Made by a program: the position numbers and the translations under genes
Shown: piece after piece, positions 7,712 through 16,641 of the stretch
How positions within the stretch are numbered: the first letter of the stretch is position 1
Layout of the letters: the number at the start of each line of letters is the position of its first letter
Notes under the pieces: generated by a model
Told to the model about the DNA's origin: nothing
The model's database searches: none
The model's input: only the letters and a program-made list of their open reading frames with translations
Assembly (NCBI GenBank): GCA_001603665.1
Contig: LUZN01000006.1
Span: 1 to 50,301 of the forward strand
DNA: 50,301 nucleotides
From: Bacteroidales bacterium Bact_22
GTDB taxonomy: Bacteria > Bacteroidota > Bacteroidia > Bacteroidales > F082
Direction of reading: 5' to 3'

Positions 7712-9718
7712 TCAAAAAATGTCATTTTTTACACTGTAAACCACTGCCGTCCTTGCTACATTATATATCTTCATGGTAATTTCGTCGCCTTTTTTCTGCG
7801 ATGGGAAAATCACGTTTTCATCAATGTTTTCAAAGCCCCCGAAACATTTCGCATCGCTGCTGAAGATAATTTTATAGTCGCCGGTATGCTTCACCTTTAT
7901 CTTATAATCGGGCAAAGATTTTTGTCCCCAATTAAATACAAAAATGAGGTTATTTCGTTCAAAGACAATGGTTTTATTGTCTTCGTCGGCCTCCAGAAGC
8001 CACGCCGGAGCTGCCTGCATCACCTTAGTTTTTTTCACAAAATCGAGCATAGCCTTGTCGAAATCGCCCAGCCAATGGTACTTCAGGTAGTCGGCATCAG
8101 CCAGTGACCACTGACGCTTGGCATATTTATAGCTCCAGTTGTTGTCATACCTTGGGAAATCGATCCACTCGGGATGGCCGAACTCGTTGCCCATGAAGTT
8201 GAGCCAAGCGTCACCGCCGAGGCAGATGGTGAAGAAGCGTATCATCTTATGCAGCGCTATCCCCCTGTCGATGATGAGGTTGTCCTGGTTTTTGGCCATA
8301 GCCGTGTACATCTCCTTGTCCATGAGACGGAAAGCGAGGGTTTTATCGCCCACCAGCGCCTGGTCGTGAGACTCAGCATAGGCTATGGTTTTCACATCTT
8401 GCAGACGGTTTGTCATGGTGAAGAAGAACTCATGCATGTTCCACTGCTCGTCAGACTGATCCTTCAGCACTTTTATCCAGAAATCGGGCAAGCCCATGCC
8501 GAGGCGGTAGTCGAAGCCTATTCCGCCGTCCTCGATCTTAGCGCAGATTCCAGGCATCCCGCTCACATCTTCAGCTATTGTAACATTATGATTATCAATA
8601 TCATGCGTCAGTTTATTAGCCAACTGCAGATATGTCACAGCATCATTATCAATATTATCGCCGAAATATTTCCAAGGATCGTCGAAAGTCTCGCCGATGC
8701 CATGGTTTTTATAAAACATCGAAGTCACGCCATCGAAGCGGTAGCCGTCGAAATGATATTCCTTGAGCCAGAATCGCACGTTCGAGAGAAGCAGTTGCAG
8801 CGTCTCGGTCTTGCCATAGTTAAACAACTTCGAATCCCATTGCGGATGGATACCTTCTTGTCCGGACTTAAGATATTGATATTCAGTGCCATCGAAGAGA
8901 TTTATACCTTCGCGGACATTTTTCACGGTATGCGAATGCACGAGGTCCATGATAACCAGCAGACCCATGCCATGTGCCGTATCCACAAGCTTTTTCAGCT
9001 CTTCAGGCGTACCGAAACGCGAACTGGCGGCGAAAAAGTTCGACACATGATAGCCAAACGAGCCGTAGTAAGGATGCTCGGCTATTGCCATAAGCTGCAC
9101 AGCGTTGTAACCGTCTGCCTTGATGCGAGGTAACACATTGGCAATGAATTCGTTATAACTTCCAACCTCTTCTTTCTCTTGTGCCATGCCGACGTGCGAC
9201 TCATAAATCAGCAAAGGTTCATCTTTCAGCTTAGGCGTTTTATTTTCAAAGACATACGGCTTATCAGGATTCCAAAACTGGGCCGAGAAATCCTTTGTTT
9301 TCTCATCCTGTACCACTCTCGTGATGTAAACCGGAATCCTCTCCTGCTCGCCTATGCTCGACTGCACAAGCACTTTCAGCTGACTGCCATGCACGAGTTT
9401 GTCTTTATACAAGACATCGGAAAGGAAAATCTCCCAGATGCCGTTGCCAACGTTTTCCAACGGATTCGCATAGCGATTCCAACCGTTGAAGTCACCATAC
9501 AGCGAAAGATAATGCGCAGCCGGGGCCCATTCGCGATACCACCAGCCATGACGTATATTGTCGTAATGAAAACCGAAGAACTCATAGGCCGAGGCGAAAT
9601 TATTCAGGTTACCGTATTGATTTTCAATGGCTTTCAAACGGTTTTGATAACGCTCGAAACGGTTTTTAACTTCGTCTGCCACGGGATTCAGCCAACTGTC
9701 ATTATCTACGATTTTCAT
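7712..9718 (-). CDS. glgB: 1,4-alpha-glucan branching enzyme, eukaryote-like GH13 type
   Basis: Cytoplasmic glycogen branching enzyme, which cuts alpha-1,4 chains and rejoins them through alpha-1,6 links. A CBM48-like N-terminal domain (FHYDNIRHGWWYREWAPAA, LYGDFNGWNR) precedes a GH13 barrel with all four motifs: DLVHSH (258-263), GYRFDGVTS with nucleophile Asp329, IAEDVSGMP with acid/base Glu383, and AESHDQALVG. The AEDVSGMP and ESHDQALVGDKT forms are those of eukaryotic GBE1 (subfamily GH13_8) rather than E. coli GlgB. I chose ATG at 9718 over an in-frame GTG at 9739, because the GTG overlaps a palindromic repeat. It is the last gene downstream of the amylase and likely acts with it in storage polysaccharide metabolism. 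Confidence 0.95.
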   Translation of the reverse strand: MKIVDNDSWLNPVADEVKNRFERYQNRLKAIENQYGNLNNFASAYEFFGFHYDNIRHGWWYREWAPAAHYLSLYGDFNGWNRYANPLENVGNGIWEIFLSDVLYKDKLVHGSQLKVLVQSSIGEQERIPVYITRVVQDEKTKDFSAQFWNPDKPYVFENKTPKLKDEPLLIYESHVGMAQEKEEVGSYNEFIANVLPRIKADGYNAVQLMAIAEHPYYGSFGYHVSNFFAASSRFGTPEELKKLVDTAHGMGLLVIMDLVHSHTVKNVREGINLFDGTEYQYLKSGQEGIHPQWDSKLFNYGKTETLQLLLSNVRFWLKEYHFDGYRFDGVTSMFYKNHGIGETFDDPWKYFGDNIDNDAVTYLQLANKLTHDIDNHNVTIAEDVSGMPGICAKIEDGGIGFDYRLGMGLPDFWIKVLKDQSDEQWNMHEFFFTMTNRLQDVKTIAYAESHDQALVGDKTLAFRLMDKEMYTAMAKNQDNLIIDRGIALHKMIRFFTICLGGDAWLNFMGNEFGHPEWIDFPRYDNNWSYKYAKRQWSLADADYLKYHWLGDFDKAMLDFVKKTKVMQAAPAWLLEADEDNKTIVFERNNLIFVFNWGQKSLPDYKIKVKHTGDYKIIFSSDAKCFGGFENIDENVIFPSQKKGDEITMKIYNVARTAVVYSVKNDIF

Positions 9719-9733
9719 ATTTTTTATATTTAC

Positions 9734-9752
9734 GGACACACGCGGTGTGTCC
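9734..9752. repeat. GGACACAC palindrome between amylase and glgB
   Basis: Stem GGACACAC/GTGTGTCC with loop GCG, flanked by TAC-like ends (ACGG...CCTTAC). It belongs to the family of short palindromes with GTAGGGAC-type arms seen elsewhere in the window. It occupies most of the 42 bp gap and could weaken read-through into glgB. Confidence 0.75.
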
Positions 9753-9760
9753 TTACATGT

Positions 9761-11158
9761 TTACAATTGAATGATTTTGATATCCATTGGGGATAATTTC
9801 ACATCATATTTTTCAGCACAGCCGCCAATTAGTTGTCGGGCGTCGTATGGGATTGCAACAGTCGCTTTTCTTTCTTCTTTAAGATTGAAATTGATGACTA
9901 TCAACAACTTATCATCGTCATGATAACGCAAAAACGCGTAAACATATTGCGGATCGAAATTGTTGTACCATGGATTAGCCCACATCAGATCGTAAAATCC
10001 GCCCTGCAGGATGGCAGGATGGGATTCGCGAAAATGCAATAATTGTTTATACCAATCATATATGCGGGCGAATGATGATTCGCCCCTACGTTCTATTGAC
10101 GGCATGTACGTGTAATCAAAGATTGAGGTTTTGCCATTATCTGACAATACCGCATCTTCACCATATTCCTGACCGTTGTAAATCATAAACGGGCCGCGGT
10201 TCATAAGGGCCGACACTGCCACAAAAGGATACGCATTTTCGGGTTTCTGCATGAAAAATCGTGACGCTAGACGCACCTCATCATGGTTTTCCATGAATCG
10301 TAACATATTGTCATCCAATCCGTTAAGATTTTTCCACACATCCGAAATGGTATCGGCACGCTGACCGTAGCGGTAGATACTCTCCAAAGTGTTGTACAGC
10401 CCGACCTTATCGTAAAGATAATCGAAACCGGCATCCACAAAACTCTGATACAAATTCGGTTGGTAAATCTCAGCTATCATAATGACACTAAATGACTTAC
10501 GCAGCTCAGCGATAGCCCATTGCCAAAACTCCACCGGTACCATCTCGGCCATGTCGACACGGAACCCGTCGACGCCTTTGCCACACCAAAACTGCATGAT
10601 TTTCAGCATCTTATGCCAAGTATCACGGTTGGTGTAATTCAACTTCACGGTATCATACCAGTCGTTCAACGATGGCGTAGGCGAAAAAACGTCATTGCCT
10701 GTGGCTTTTGCAGGAAACTCATAGTAATCGCTGGCATTATCAGTCGGAGCAACAAACTTCTGATTTTCTAAAATATAGAAATTCTCATCCGTAAAATCGC
10801 CTTTATATTCTCTTGCCAGATGATTCGGAACGAAGTCGATAATCACCTTAAGTCCATGATTATGAATGCGTTCGACAGTCTGCTCAAACTCTTCCATCCT
10901 ATTCTCGTCGTTGTCGGCCAGATCGGGGTCGAGGTCGTAGTAATCGACAATGGCGTAAGGCGAGCCTGCTTCTCCCTTGGTCACGGCTGGATTGGTGTCG
11001 CGCCAGCCCGAGTGACGTATCACGCCCGTCAGCCATATATGACTGACGCTCAGCGACTTAATCCTTTCAAGCTCATCGTCATTGATGTCGCTGAAAGTGC
11101 CGCAGCGCTTGGTCGGCGTCGCACCGTAGACCCTTGGAAAAAGCTGATATATTATCAT
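9761..11158 (-). CDS. Alpha-amylase family glycosidase (GH13)
   Basis: GH13 enzyme with no signal peptide, so cytoplasmic action on glycogen or imported maltooligosaccharides is expected. Conserved motifs are all visible: DFVPNH (Asp108, His113), GFRVDMAEM with nucleophile Asp202, IAEIYQP with acid/base Glu230, and FMENHDEV with His292 and Asp293. The short 465 aa length and the C-terminal beta-sheet region without extra binding modules fit a compact amylase. The ATG overlaps the oligopeptidase stop by 4 bp. An in-frame palindromic repeat (10066-10089) encodes the segment RRGESSFAR before ARIYDWYKQLLHFR. Exact specificity (amylase or maltogenic) is not resolved. Confidence 0.9.
   Translation of the reverse strand: MIIYQLFPRVYGATPTKRCGTFSDINDDELERIKSLSVSHIWLTGVIRHSGWRDTNPAVTKGEAGSPYAIVDYYDLDPDLADNDENRMEEFEQTVERIHNHGLKVIIDFVPNHLAREYKGDFTDENFYILENQKFVAPTDNASDYYEFPAKATGNDVFSPTPSLNDWYDTVKLNYTNRDTWHKMLKIMQFWCGKGVDGFRVDMAEMVPVEFWQWAIAELRKSFSVIMIAEIYQPNLYQSFVDAGFDYLYDKVGLYNTLESIYRYGQRADTISDVWKNLNGLDDNMLRFMENHDEVRLASRFFMQKPENAYPFVAVSALMNRGPFMIYNGQEYGEDAVLSDNGKTSIFDYTYMPSIERRGESSFARIYDWYKQLLHFRESHPAILQGGFYDLMWANPWYNNFDPQYVYAFLRYHDDDKLLIVINFNLKEERKATVAIPYDARQLIGGCAEKYDVKLSPMDIKIIQL
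10066..10089. repeat. GGGCGAAT palindrome inside the amylase gene
   Basis: Stem GGGCGAAT/ATTCGCCC around loop GATG (10066-10085), followed by CTAC, so the minus strand reads GTAGGGGCGAAT...ATTCGCCC. It is inside the open frame and encodes part of RRGESSFAR. The GTAGGGG end ties it to the dispersed palindrome family. Confidence 0.8.
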
Positions 11159-13221
11159 TTTTCAATCAAATCGAGCATAAAAGCGTATTCCATCGCCACC
11201 TCGTGGTAAGGCTCAAACCTCCCCGACGCTCCGCCATGACCGAAGTCCATCTCTGTCCTTAAATAAAGCGGGTTTTTGTCGGTCTTGAGTTCTCTTAACT
11301 TAGCCACCCATTTCGCCGGCTCCCAATACTGCACCTGACTGTCGTGAAGCCCAGTAGTTACAAGCATTGCAGGATAATCCTTCGCCTCCACATTGTCGTA
11401 AGGTGAATACGACAGCATATAATCGTAATACTTCTTCTCGTTCGGATTTCCCCACTCATCGTATTCGCCCGTGGTGAGCGGAATTGTGTCGTCCAACATG
11501 GTCGTCACCACATCGACAAAAGGCACCTGCGCAATGATGCCTCTGAACAGCTGCGGAGCCATGTTTGCCACCGCTCCCACCAGCAGTCCGCCGGCGCTTC
11601 CACCCATGGCAAACATCTTCTTGCTGTTCGTAAAACCTTGTTTCACAAGATATTCCGCGCAAGCGATGAAATCGGTAAACGTGTTTTTCTTCTTCAAAAG
11701 CTTGCCGTCTTCGTACCACCAGCGGCCGAGATCCTCACCTCCTCTGATATGCGCAATGGCCCAAACAAAACCTCTGTCGAGCATGCTGAGACGCGCCGTC
11801 GAGAAATAGGCGTCAACACTGTTGCCATACGAGCCGTAGCCAAATAATACCAATGGATTGTCGCCGTTTTTCAACAGTCCTTTCTTGTAAACCAATGAAA
11901 TCGGCACCTGAACACCGTCTTTGGTAGGTGCGTAAAGCCTTTCCGTGACATAATCCGATGGCTCGAAACCGCCAACAATCTCTTGACGTTTCAAAAGTTC
12001 GACAGTCTTGGCTTTCATGTCGTACTGATAGACCGAAGCCGGCGTCGTCATCGAAGTGTAGATATATCTCAACAGATGCGTGTCAAACTCAGGATTTGCT
12101 GAGGTTTCGACAGTATATGTCGGCTCGCCGAAGTTGATGTAATAGTCGGTCTTGCCGTCCCACGACATTACCCGCAGGTTGACAAGTCCTTTCGAGCGTT
12201 CCTCCACAACCATAAACTCCGAAAACAGGTCAAAATCCTCAATCAGAACGTCGTCACGATGCGGCAGAACCTCTTCCCAATGTTCCTTTTCAGTAGCGTT
12301 TACTAGTGTTCGCATCAGTTTGTAGTTCTTCGCGCCGTCGGCATTCGTCAGGATATAGAAATAATTGCCGTAATGACCTACGCCGTAGAGCAGGTCGTGC
12401 TGACGTTTGTTCACGATCTTAAACTCATCTTTCGGATGGTCGGCATCGATAAAACGCACCTCGGAAGTAAGGGTGCTTTCGGAAATTATTACAATATATC
12501 TCTCTGATTTTGTTTTACTTACGAAAGAAACAAATGTCGGATCATCTTCAAAATAAACCTCCACGTCATCCTTCGGATCGGTGCCCAGCTCATGGCGCAT
12601 GATGTGGCACGGCCGCAGCGACTCATCCTTCATGGAATAGAAAATCGTCTTGTTGTCGTTGGCCCAAACCATGTTGCCAGAGGTATTTTGAATGACCTCT
12701 GAAAACATCTTGCCTGTCGCTATCTCTTTGAAAAAAATCTGGTACTGGCGACGACTCACGGTGTCGATGCTGTAGGCTATCAACTCGTTATTCGGGCTAA
12801 TGCTGTAGCCGCCCACGTCGAAGAAGGTGTAGCCTTTCGACATCTGGTAGCCATCCAATAAGACCTGCTCATCAGTAGGAGGTTCCTCGCTCGGCTTCGC
12901 CTCGCTCGGAATGACAACGGGTTTACGGCAGTATAGCGGATACTCCATTCCCTCCTCAAATCGCGTGTAATACCAGTAGCCGTGGTGTTTCACCGGAACC
13001 GACATGTCGTCTTGCTTGATGCGTCCCACTATCTCGTCGAACAGCTGTTTCTGCAGCGGCTCGGTGTGTTTCATCATCGCTTCCTGATAGGCGTTCTCGG
13101 CCTTTAGATATTCCAAAACCTCAGGATTTTCGCGCTGGTTGAGCCAATAGTAGTTGTCCACACGAGTATGACCGTGTATTGTCATCTCGTGTGGTATCTT
13201 TTTTAAAGAAGGCTCTATCAT
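11155..13221 (-). CDS. ptrB: Prolyl oligopeptidase family protein (oligopeptidase B-like, S9A)
   Basis: Serine oligopeptidase that cleaves short peptides, in the PtrB type after Arg or Lys. The N-terminal HEMTIHGHTRVDNYYWL opening and the beta-propeller region precede the hydrolase domain with MGGSAGG (catalytic Ser542), TTGLHDSQV (Asp) and DFGHGGASGR (His). The 688 aa length matches S9A enzymes. There is no signal peptide, so it is probably cytoplasmic. Residues 101-113 (PVVIPSEAKPSEE) are encoded by a repetitive DNA element at 12878-12920 that interrupts the usual propeller entry segment without breaking the frame. It starts 2 bp after the TonB receptor stop and overlaps the amylase by 4 bp. 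Confidence 0.93.
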   Translation of the reverse strand: MIEPSLKKIPHEMTIHGHTRVDNYYWLNQRENPEVLEYLKAENAYQEAMMKHTEPLQKQLFDEIVGRIKQDDMSVPVKHHGYWYYTRFEEGMEYPLYCRKPVVIPSEAKPSEEPPTDEQVLLDGYQMSKGYTFFDVGGYSISPNNELIAYSIDTVSRRQYQIFFKEIATGKMFSEVIQNTSGNMVWANDNKTIFYSMKDESLRPCHIMRHELGTDPKDDVEVYFEDDPTFVSFVSKTKSERYIVIISESTLTSEVRFIDADHPKDEFKIVNKRQHDLLYGVGHYGNYFYILTNADGAKNYKLMRTLVNATEKEHWEEVLPHRDDVLIEDFDLFSEFMVVEERSKGLVNLRVMSWDGKTDYYINFGEPTYTVETSANPEFDTHLLRYIYTSMTTPASVYQYDMKAKTVELLKRQEIVGGFEPSDYVTERLYAPTKDGVQVPISLVYKKGLLKNGDNPLVLFGYGSYGNSVDAYFSTARLSMLDRGFVWAIAHIRGGEDLGRWWYEDGKLLKKKNTFTDFIACAEYLVKQGFTNSKKMFAMGGSAGGLLVGAVANMAPQLFRGIIAQVPFVDVVTTMLDDTIPLTTGEYDEWGNPNEKKYYDYMLSYSPYDNVEAKDYPAMLVTTGLHDSQVQYWEPAKWVAKLRELKTDKNPLYLRTEMDFGHGGASGRFEPYHEVAMEYAFMLDLIEK
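12878..12920. repeat. CGAGCGAGGCGAAGC-type repeat inside the oligopeptidase gene
   Basis: The minus strand reads GTTGTCATTCCGAGCGAGG then CGAAGCCGAGCGAGGAACC. The CGAGCGAGG/CGAAGC pattern is internally repetitive and encodes VVIPSEAKPSEEP. From general knowledge, similar TCATTCCGAGCGA strings are common intergenic repeats in Bacteroidota genomes; here one is translated. Confidence 0.7.
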
Positions 13222-13223
13222 AT

Positions 13224-15563
13224 TTAGAATGTTAAAGTCAAGCCCAAGCTCGGCATCAGCGGCAGCTGATAGATGTTTTCGCTTGTGATGATATCAACAT
13301 AGAAGATGTTGTCTCTGTTGTAAACATTAGTTACGCTGAAGTCGGCTTCAAGCACGATATTATCTGTAAACCAGAACTTACGTTTCACGTCGAGGTCGAG
13401 GCGGTGGTACCACGGTAGCTGTCCTTTGTTGAGGTCGCCGTAGATGATGCCGAGGTCGCCGCTATCCTGGATGATGCTCATTCCCATGTTGTTAAACTGG
13501 TAATGCTCGTAGAATCCGCTGACCTGGGTGAACGGGAAGCCTGAGCCCACGTTCCAACGACCGCTGAACTCCCACTGTTTGCGTGCGCCGCCGGTGTAAG
13601 TCACGATAAGGTTGACATTATGACGACGGTCGTAGTGGGTGCGGTAGTTGATCATCTCATGCTCGGCATTCTCGTAGTTTTTATTGACGTAAGCCAACGA
13701 ATAGGCTGCCCAGAAATACCATCTCAGGAACTCGTATTTCACCGACACGTCGACGCCGTAGGCATGACCGTTTTCAAGCATGAAGTCGCGCCATTCGACC
13801 TCCGAAGCGTACGACGGATGGTTGCTTTCCGAGTAGATCTGGTTACGGTTCATGTTGGTCAGCTGGCGGAAATCCTTGTAATAGCCTTCAACGTTAAGGG
13901 TGATGTTGTCGAACACGTCGAACTCGGTTCCCACGATATAATGGTTAGCTTTCTGAAGCTTTGTCTTCACTTCTTTTCCGTTGAATTTCTTAGGGATGTT
14001 GTCTTGTCCTGAGAGGAATCCGTAGAAGAGGTTCACCACGTCGCGGTCGCTGTTGGCTGCGATGAGGTTCTGTGAGTACATACCTGCTGCCGCTTTGAGA
14101 CGGAACCAGTCGGTGACATTGTATTTTATTGCGAGACGCGGCTCAGGTGATATCTCCGCCAAGGAGGCGTACCACTGAATACGCATGCTCGGCTCGATGA
14201 TGAGTTTGTCGAGCTGCCATTTGTACTTGACGAAAGCGCCAAGCTCGGTAGTGTTTTCCGTCTGGTTGAGCCTGATGCCGTTCGACTTGGTGTAGTCGAA
14301 CACTGTCTTGAACCCGAGGAGCTCGATACCGTATTTCAAGGTGTTTTTGCCAAGGAAATATGAGAATGTGAAGCCTGCGTTGAAGCCGTCGATAGAGCTC
14401 GAACGGCCAGGGTTGTTCTCTTCCGAAAGATTTGCGTCGTATTTCGAATATGCCACGTTACCTTCGATGAGAACCGGCGATTTTCCTGGGATAAGCACGA
14501 AGTTGGAGCCTCCGCCGTACGACTTCCAGCTGAAGTCGGAGATAGCCTTGTAGTTGTTCACCTGGTCGTTGAAGCTGAAGCCGAAGAAGTTGATTTTACT
14601 GCCGTTTTGGGCGTTCAACGACACTTTTCCGTAGACATCCTGGAAGTTATAAGGCAAAATCTCGCCGTTCAGGATTCCGCTGTATATCGACTGACTGGTC
14701 TGCTCGAGATATGAGTTCTTTGCCGACACTATAAACGAGATGCTCATATCCTCGTCGGTCTTTGCCTTCTTGAGCGGACCTTCCACCATCACCTTGGCAC
14801 CGAAGGTCGAGCCTCCGATCTTACCAGAGATGCGTTTTTTGTTACCGTCGCGGGTGGTGATATCCATTATTGATGACACTCTGCCGCCGTATTCTGCGCC
14901 GAAGCCTCCGGTATAAACCTCAGCATTTCTGATGATATCGGTGTCGAACACTGAGAACAAGCCTATGCTGTGGAACGGGTTATAGACTATCATTCCGTCG
15001 AGAAGCACCTTGTTCTGAATCGGCGAGCCACCACGGATGTAGAGCTGACCGCCCTGGTCACCGGTGAACACCACGCCAGGGATGACCTGCAGATACTGTG
15101 CCAAGTCGGCCTGACCGCCCACCGAAGGGATCTTGGTGATGGTCTTAGGGGTGATATACACGACAGAGGTCTTGGTTTCGGTCTTCGCCTCGATCTTGTC
15201 GGCGCTGATGCTCACTGCCGCAAGCTGGATTGAAGCCTCCTCGATGCTGAATTTCTTGGTAATAATCTGATTTCCCTTAACCGAAACATTCTCCGCGATG
15301 GTGTCGTAACCCACCGATGTCACCATGAGTGTATATGTGCCGTCGGGGATACGTGTGATGCTGAAATATCCGTTGATGTCGGTGGTAGAGCCATGAGTGG
15401 TGCCCTTCAAAAACACGTTGGCGAACATCACGGGCTCACCGTTCGACTTTTCATAAACGAAACCTTTTATGGAGTTGTCACCTTGTGCGTTTGCTAAAAC
15501 ACTGGTAATCAATAAGAAAGCCAGCAAAAAAATCTGCTTTGTTGTTCTCGTAATCATCTTCAT
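13224..15563 (-). CDS. TonB-dependent receptor with N-terminal carboxypeptidase-like domain
   Basis: Outer-membrane active transporter driven by TonB. Residues 1-26 are a signal peptide ending in VLANA. Residues 30-115 form a CarboxypepD_reg-like beta-sandwich (GFVYEKSNGEPVMFANVFLK, GYFSITRIPDGTYTLMVTSVGYD). The plug follows (GGQADLAQYLQVIPGVVFTG, GGSPIQNKVLLDGM) and then the 22-strand barrel, ending in LGLTLTF with a terminal Phe. At 779 aa it is shorter than SusC and there is no SusD partner next to it, so it is not a classic polysaccharide utilisation pair. The substrate is unknown. It leads a run with oligopeptidase, amylase and branching enzyme and has the best-formed promoter of that region. 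Confidence 0.92.
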   Translation of the reverse strand: MKMITRTTKQIFLLAFLLITSVLANAQGDNSIKGFVYEKSNGEPVMFANVFLKGTTHGSTTDINGYFSITRIPDGTYTLMVTSVGYDTIAENVSVKGNQIITKKFSIEEASIQLAAVSISADKIEAKTETKTSVVYITPKTITKIPSVGGQADLAQYLQVIPGVVFTGDQGGQLYIRGGSPIQNKVLLDGMIVYNPFHSIGLFSVFDTDIIRNAEVYTGGFGAEYGGRVSSIMDITTRDGNKKRISGKIGGSTFGAKVMVEGPLKKAKTDEDMSISFIVSAKNSYLEQTSQSIYSGILNGEILPYNFQDVYGKVSLNAQNGSKINFFGFSFNDQVNNYKAISDFSWKSYGGGSNFVLIPGKSPVLIEGNVAYSKYDANLSEENNPGRSSSIDGFNAGFTFSYFLGKNTLKYGIELLGFKTVFDYTKSNGIRLNQTENTTELGAFVKYKWQLDKLIIEPSMRIQWYASLAEISPEPRLAIKYNVTDWFRLKAAAGMYSQNLIAANSDRDVVNLFYGFLSGQDNIPKKFNGKEVKTKLQKANHYIVGTEFDVFDNITLNVEGYYKDFRQLTNMNRNQIYSESNHPSYASEVEWRDFMLENGHAYGVDVSVKYEFLRWYFWAAYSLAYVNKNYENAEHEMINYRTHYDRRHNVNLIVTYTGGARKQWEFSGRWNVGSGFPFTQVSGFYEHYQFNNMGMSIIQDSGDLGIIYGDLNKGQLPWYHRLDLDVKRKFWFTDNIVLEADFSVTNVYNRDNIFYVDIITSENIYQLPLMPSLGLTLTF

Positions 15564-15599
15564 TATCGAGCAGTTTTAAATAGTGTCATTAAAAACGTG

Positions 15600-15630
15600 C
15601 AAAGATAATGAATTTTTTATTACCGACCAA
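15600..15630 (-). promoter_or_regulatory. Promoter for the TonB receptor-ptrB-amylase-glgB run
   Basis: On the minus strand TTG (15630-15628), a 20 bp spacer and TATCTTTG (15607-15600) match the Bacteroidota -33/-7 pattern. The receptor start at 15563 lies about 37 bp downstream of the -7 box. Confidence 0.7.
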
Positions 15631-15647
15631 CTTTTTTTCTTAAGAAT

Positions 15648-16550
15648 TTACGCTTCTTTGGCTTGTTTTATCAATTCAAGTTCCTTTTCGGAAAAATGAT
15701 TTGGCAGAACTATCTGTATTTTCAGCAGAAGAGCGCCTGCTCCTTCCTTGCCGTAATGAGGCATTCCGAGGCCTTTCAGACGAAGCATGCTGTTGTTTTG
15801 CGTCTGCGCCTTGATCGGCACGCTGACGTTGCCCTTCATGGTGTCGATTTCAATCTTTCCGCCAAGGATGGCAGTGTAGACATCGATGTTGACGGTCCTG
15901 ATGAGGTCGTCGCCATCGCGTTGATACACAGGGTCTTGCAAGATATTAATCTTCATAAGAAGGTCGCCGTTCTCGCCCCCGTTCACACCACGGCCGCCCT
16001 TGCCCTTGACTCTCAGTGTCTGTCCCGACTTCACACCGGGTTTGATGCTTATCTTGATGGTCTCGCTCCCCACATTGATGATTCTCTGTGAGCCAGCATA
16101 GGCCTCACGCAGCGTCAGATCTATCGACGCCGTGAGGTCTTGGCCTTTCATCGCCCGGGTGCGAGAACGGCGACCGCCACCGAAGCCTTCGATGTTGCTG
16201 AAATCGAAGCCTCCACCATTACCTCCAAAAAACATGTCGAAGAAATCGGAGAAACCGCTGCCTCCGAAGCCCTGGAATCCCTCAAAGCCTTGGAACCCCT
16301 GACCTCCGTAGTTCATGTTCTCATACTGCTTCCAGTTGGCGCCGAGCTCGTCGTATTTCTTACGCGACTCCTCGTTGCCGAGCACCTGATAAGCCTCCGA
16401 GATCTCCTTGAACTTCTCCTCTGCCGCCTTGTCGCCCGGATTTTTATCCGGATGATACTTCACGGCGAGCTTACGATACGCCTTTTTGATCTCGTCCTGT
16501 TTTGCAGAACGGTCGACGCCTAAAACCTTATAATAATCTTTATATTCCAT
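15648..16550 (-). CDS. cbpA: DnaJ-type co-chaperone, CbpA-like
   Basis: Type II Hsp40 that stimulates DnaK ATPase and delivers substrates. The J domain spans 4-68 with the invariant HPD at 33-35. A Gly/Phe-rich linker follows (about 78-125, repeats of GFQGFEGF and GGNGGGFDF), then the two C-terminal beta-sandwich domains ([38 protein letters not shown]). The CxxCxGxG zinc fingers of DnaJ itself are absent, which separates it from the housekeeping DnaJ. The 300 aa length matches CbpA. It lies downstream of pspC and a small membrane protein, which suggests a stress-response setting, though the 91 bp gap holds a palindromic repeat. Confidence 0.93.
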   Translation of the reverse strand: MEYKDYYKVLGVDRSAKQDEIKKAYRKLAVKYHPDKNPGDKAAEEKFKEISEAYQVLGNEESRKKYDELGANWKQYENMNYGGQGFQGFEGFQGFGGSGFSDFFDMFFGGNGGGFDFSNIEGFGGGRRSRTRAMKGQDLTASIDLTLREAYAGSQRIINVGSETIKISIKPGVKSGQTLRVKGKGGRGVNGGENGDLLMKINILQDPVYQRDGDDLIRTVNIDVYTAILGGKIEIDTMKGNVSVPIKAQTQNNSMLRLKGLGMPHYGKEGAGALLLKIQIVLPNHFSEKELELIKQAKEA

Positions 16551-16591
16551 AGTTTTTCCTCCTATTTTTCAAATTTTGCCAAATGCGAATG

Positions 16592-16617
16592 AGGGACAGA
16601 CGCGAATCTGTCCCTAC
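16592..16617. repeat. AGGGACAGA palindrome between cbpA and the small membrane protein gene
   Basis: Stem AGGGACAGA/TCTGTCCCT around loop CGCGAA, with AC after the right arm, so the minus strand begins GTAGGGACAGA. It is another member of the dispersed GTAGGGAC palindrome family and may act as an attenuator between the two genes. Confidence 0.8.
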
Positions 16618-16641
16618 GAAATAATTATATATTGTTTTTAT

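Noticed and set aside
8174-9133. 319-codon plus-strand open frame
   Set aside because: It lies wholly opposite the branching enzyme, whose motifs are all intact; the long frame results from codon bias of the real gene.
9719-9739. GTG start for glgB
   Set aside because: It lies within the palindromic repeat; ATG 9718 gives the expected N-terminus MKIVDNDSWLNP.
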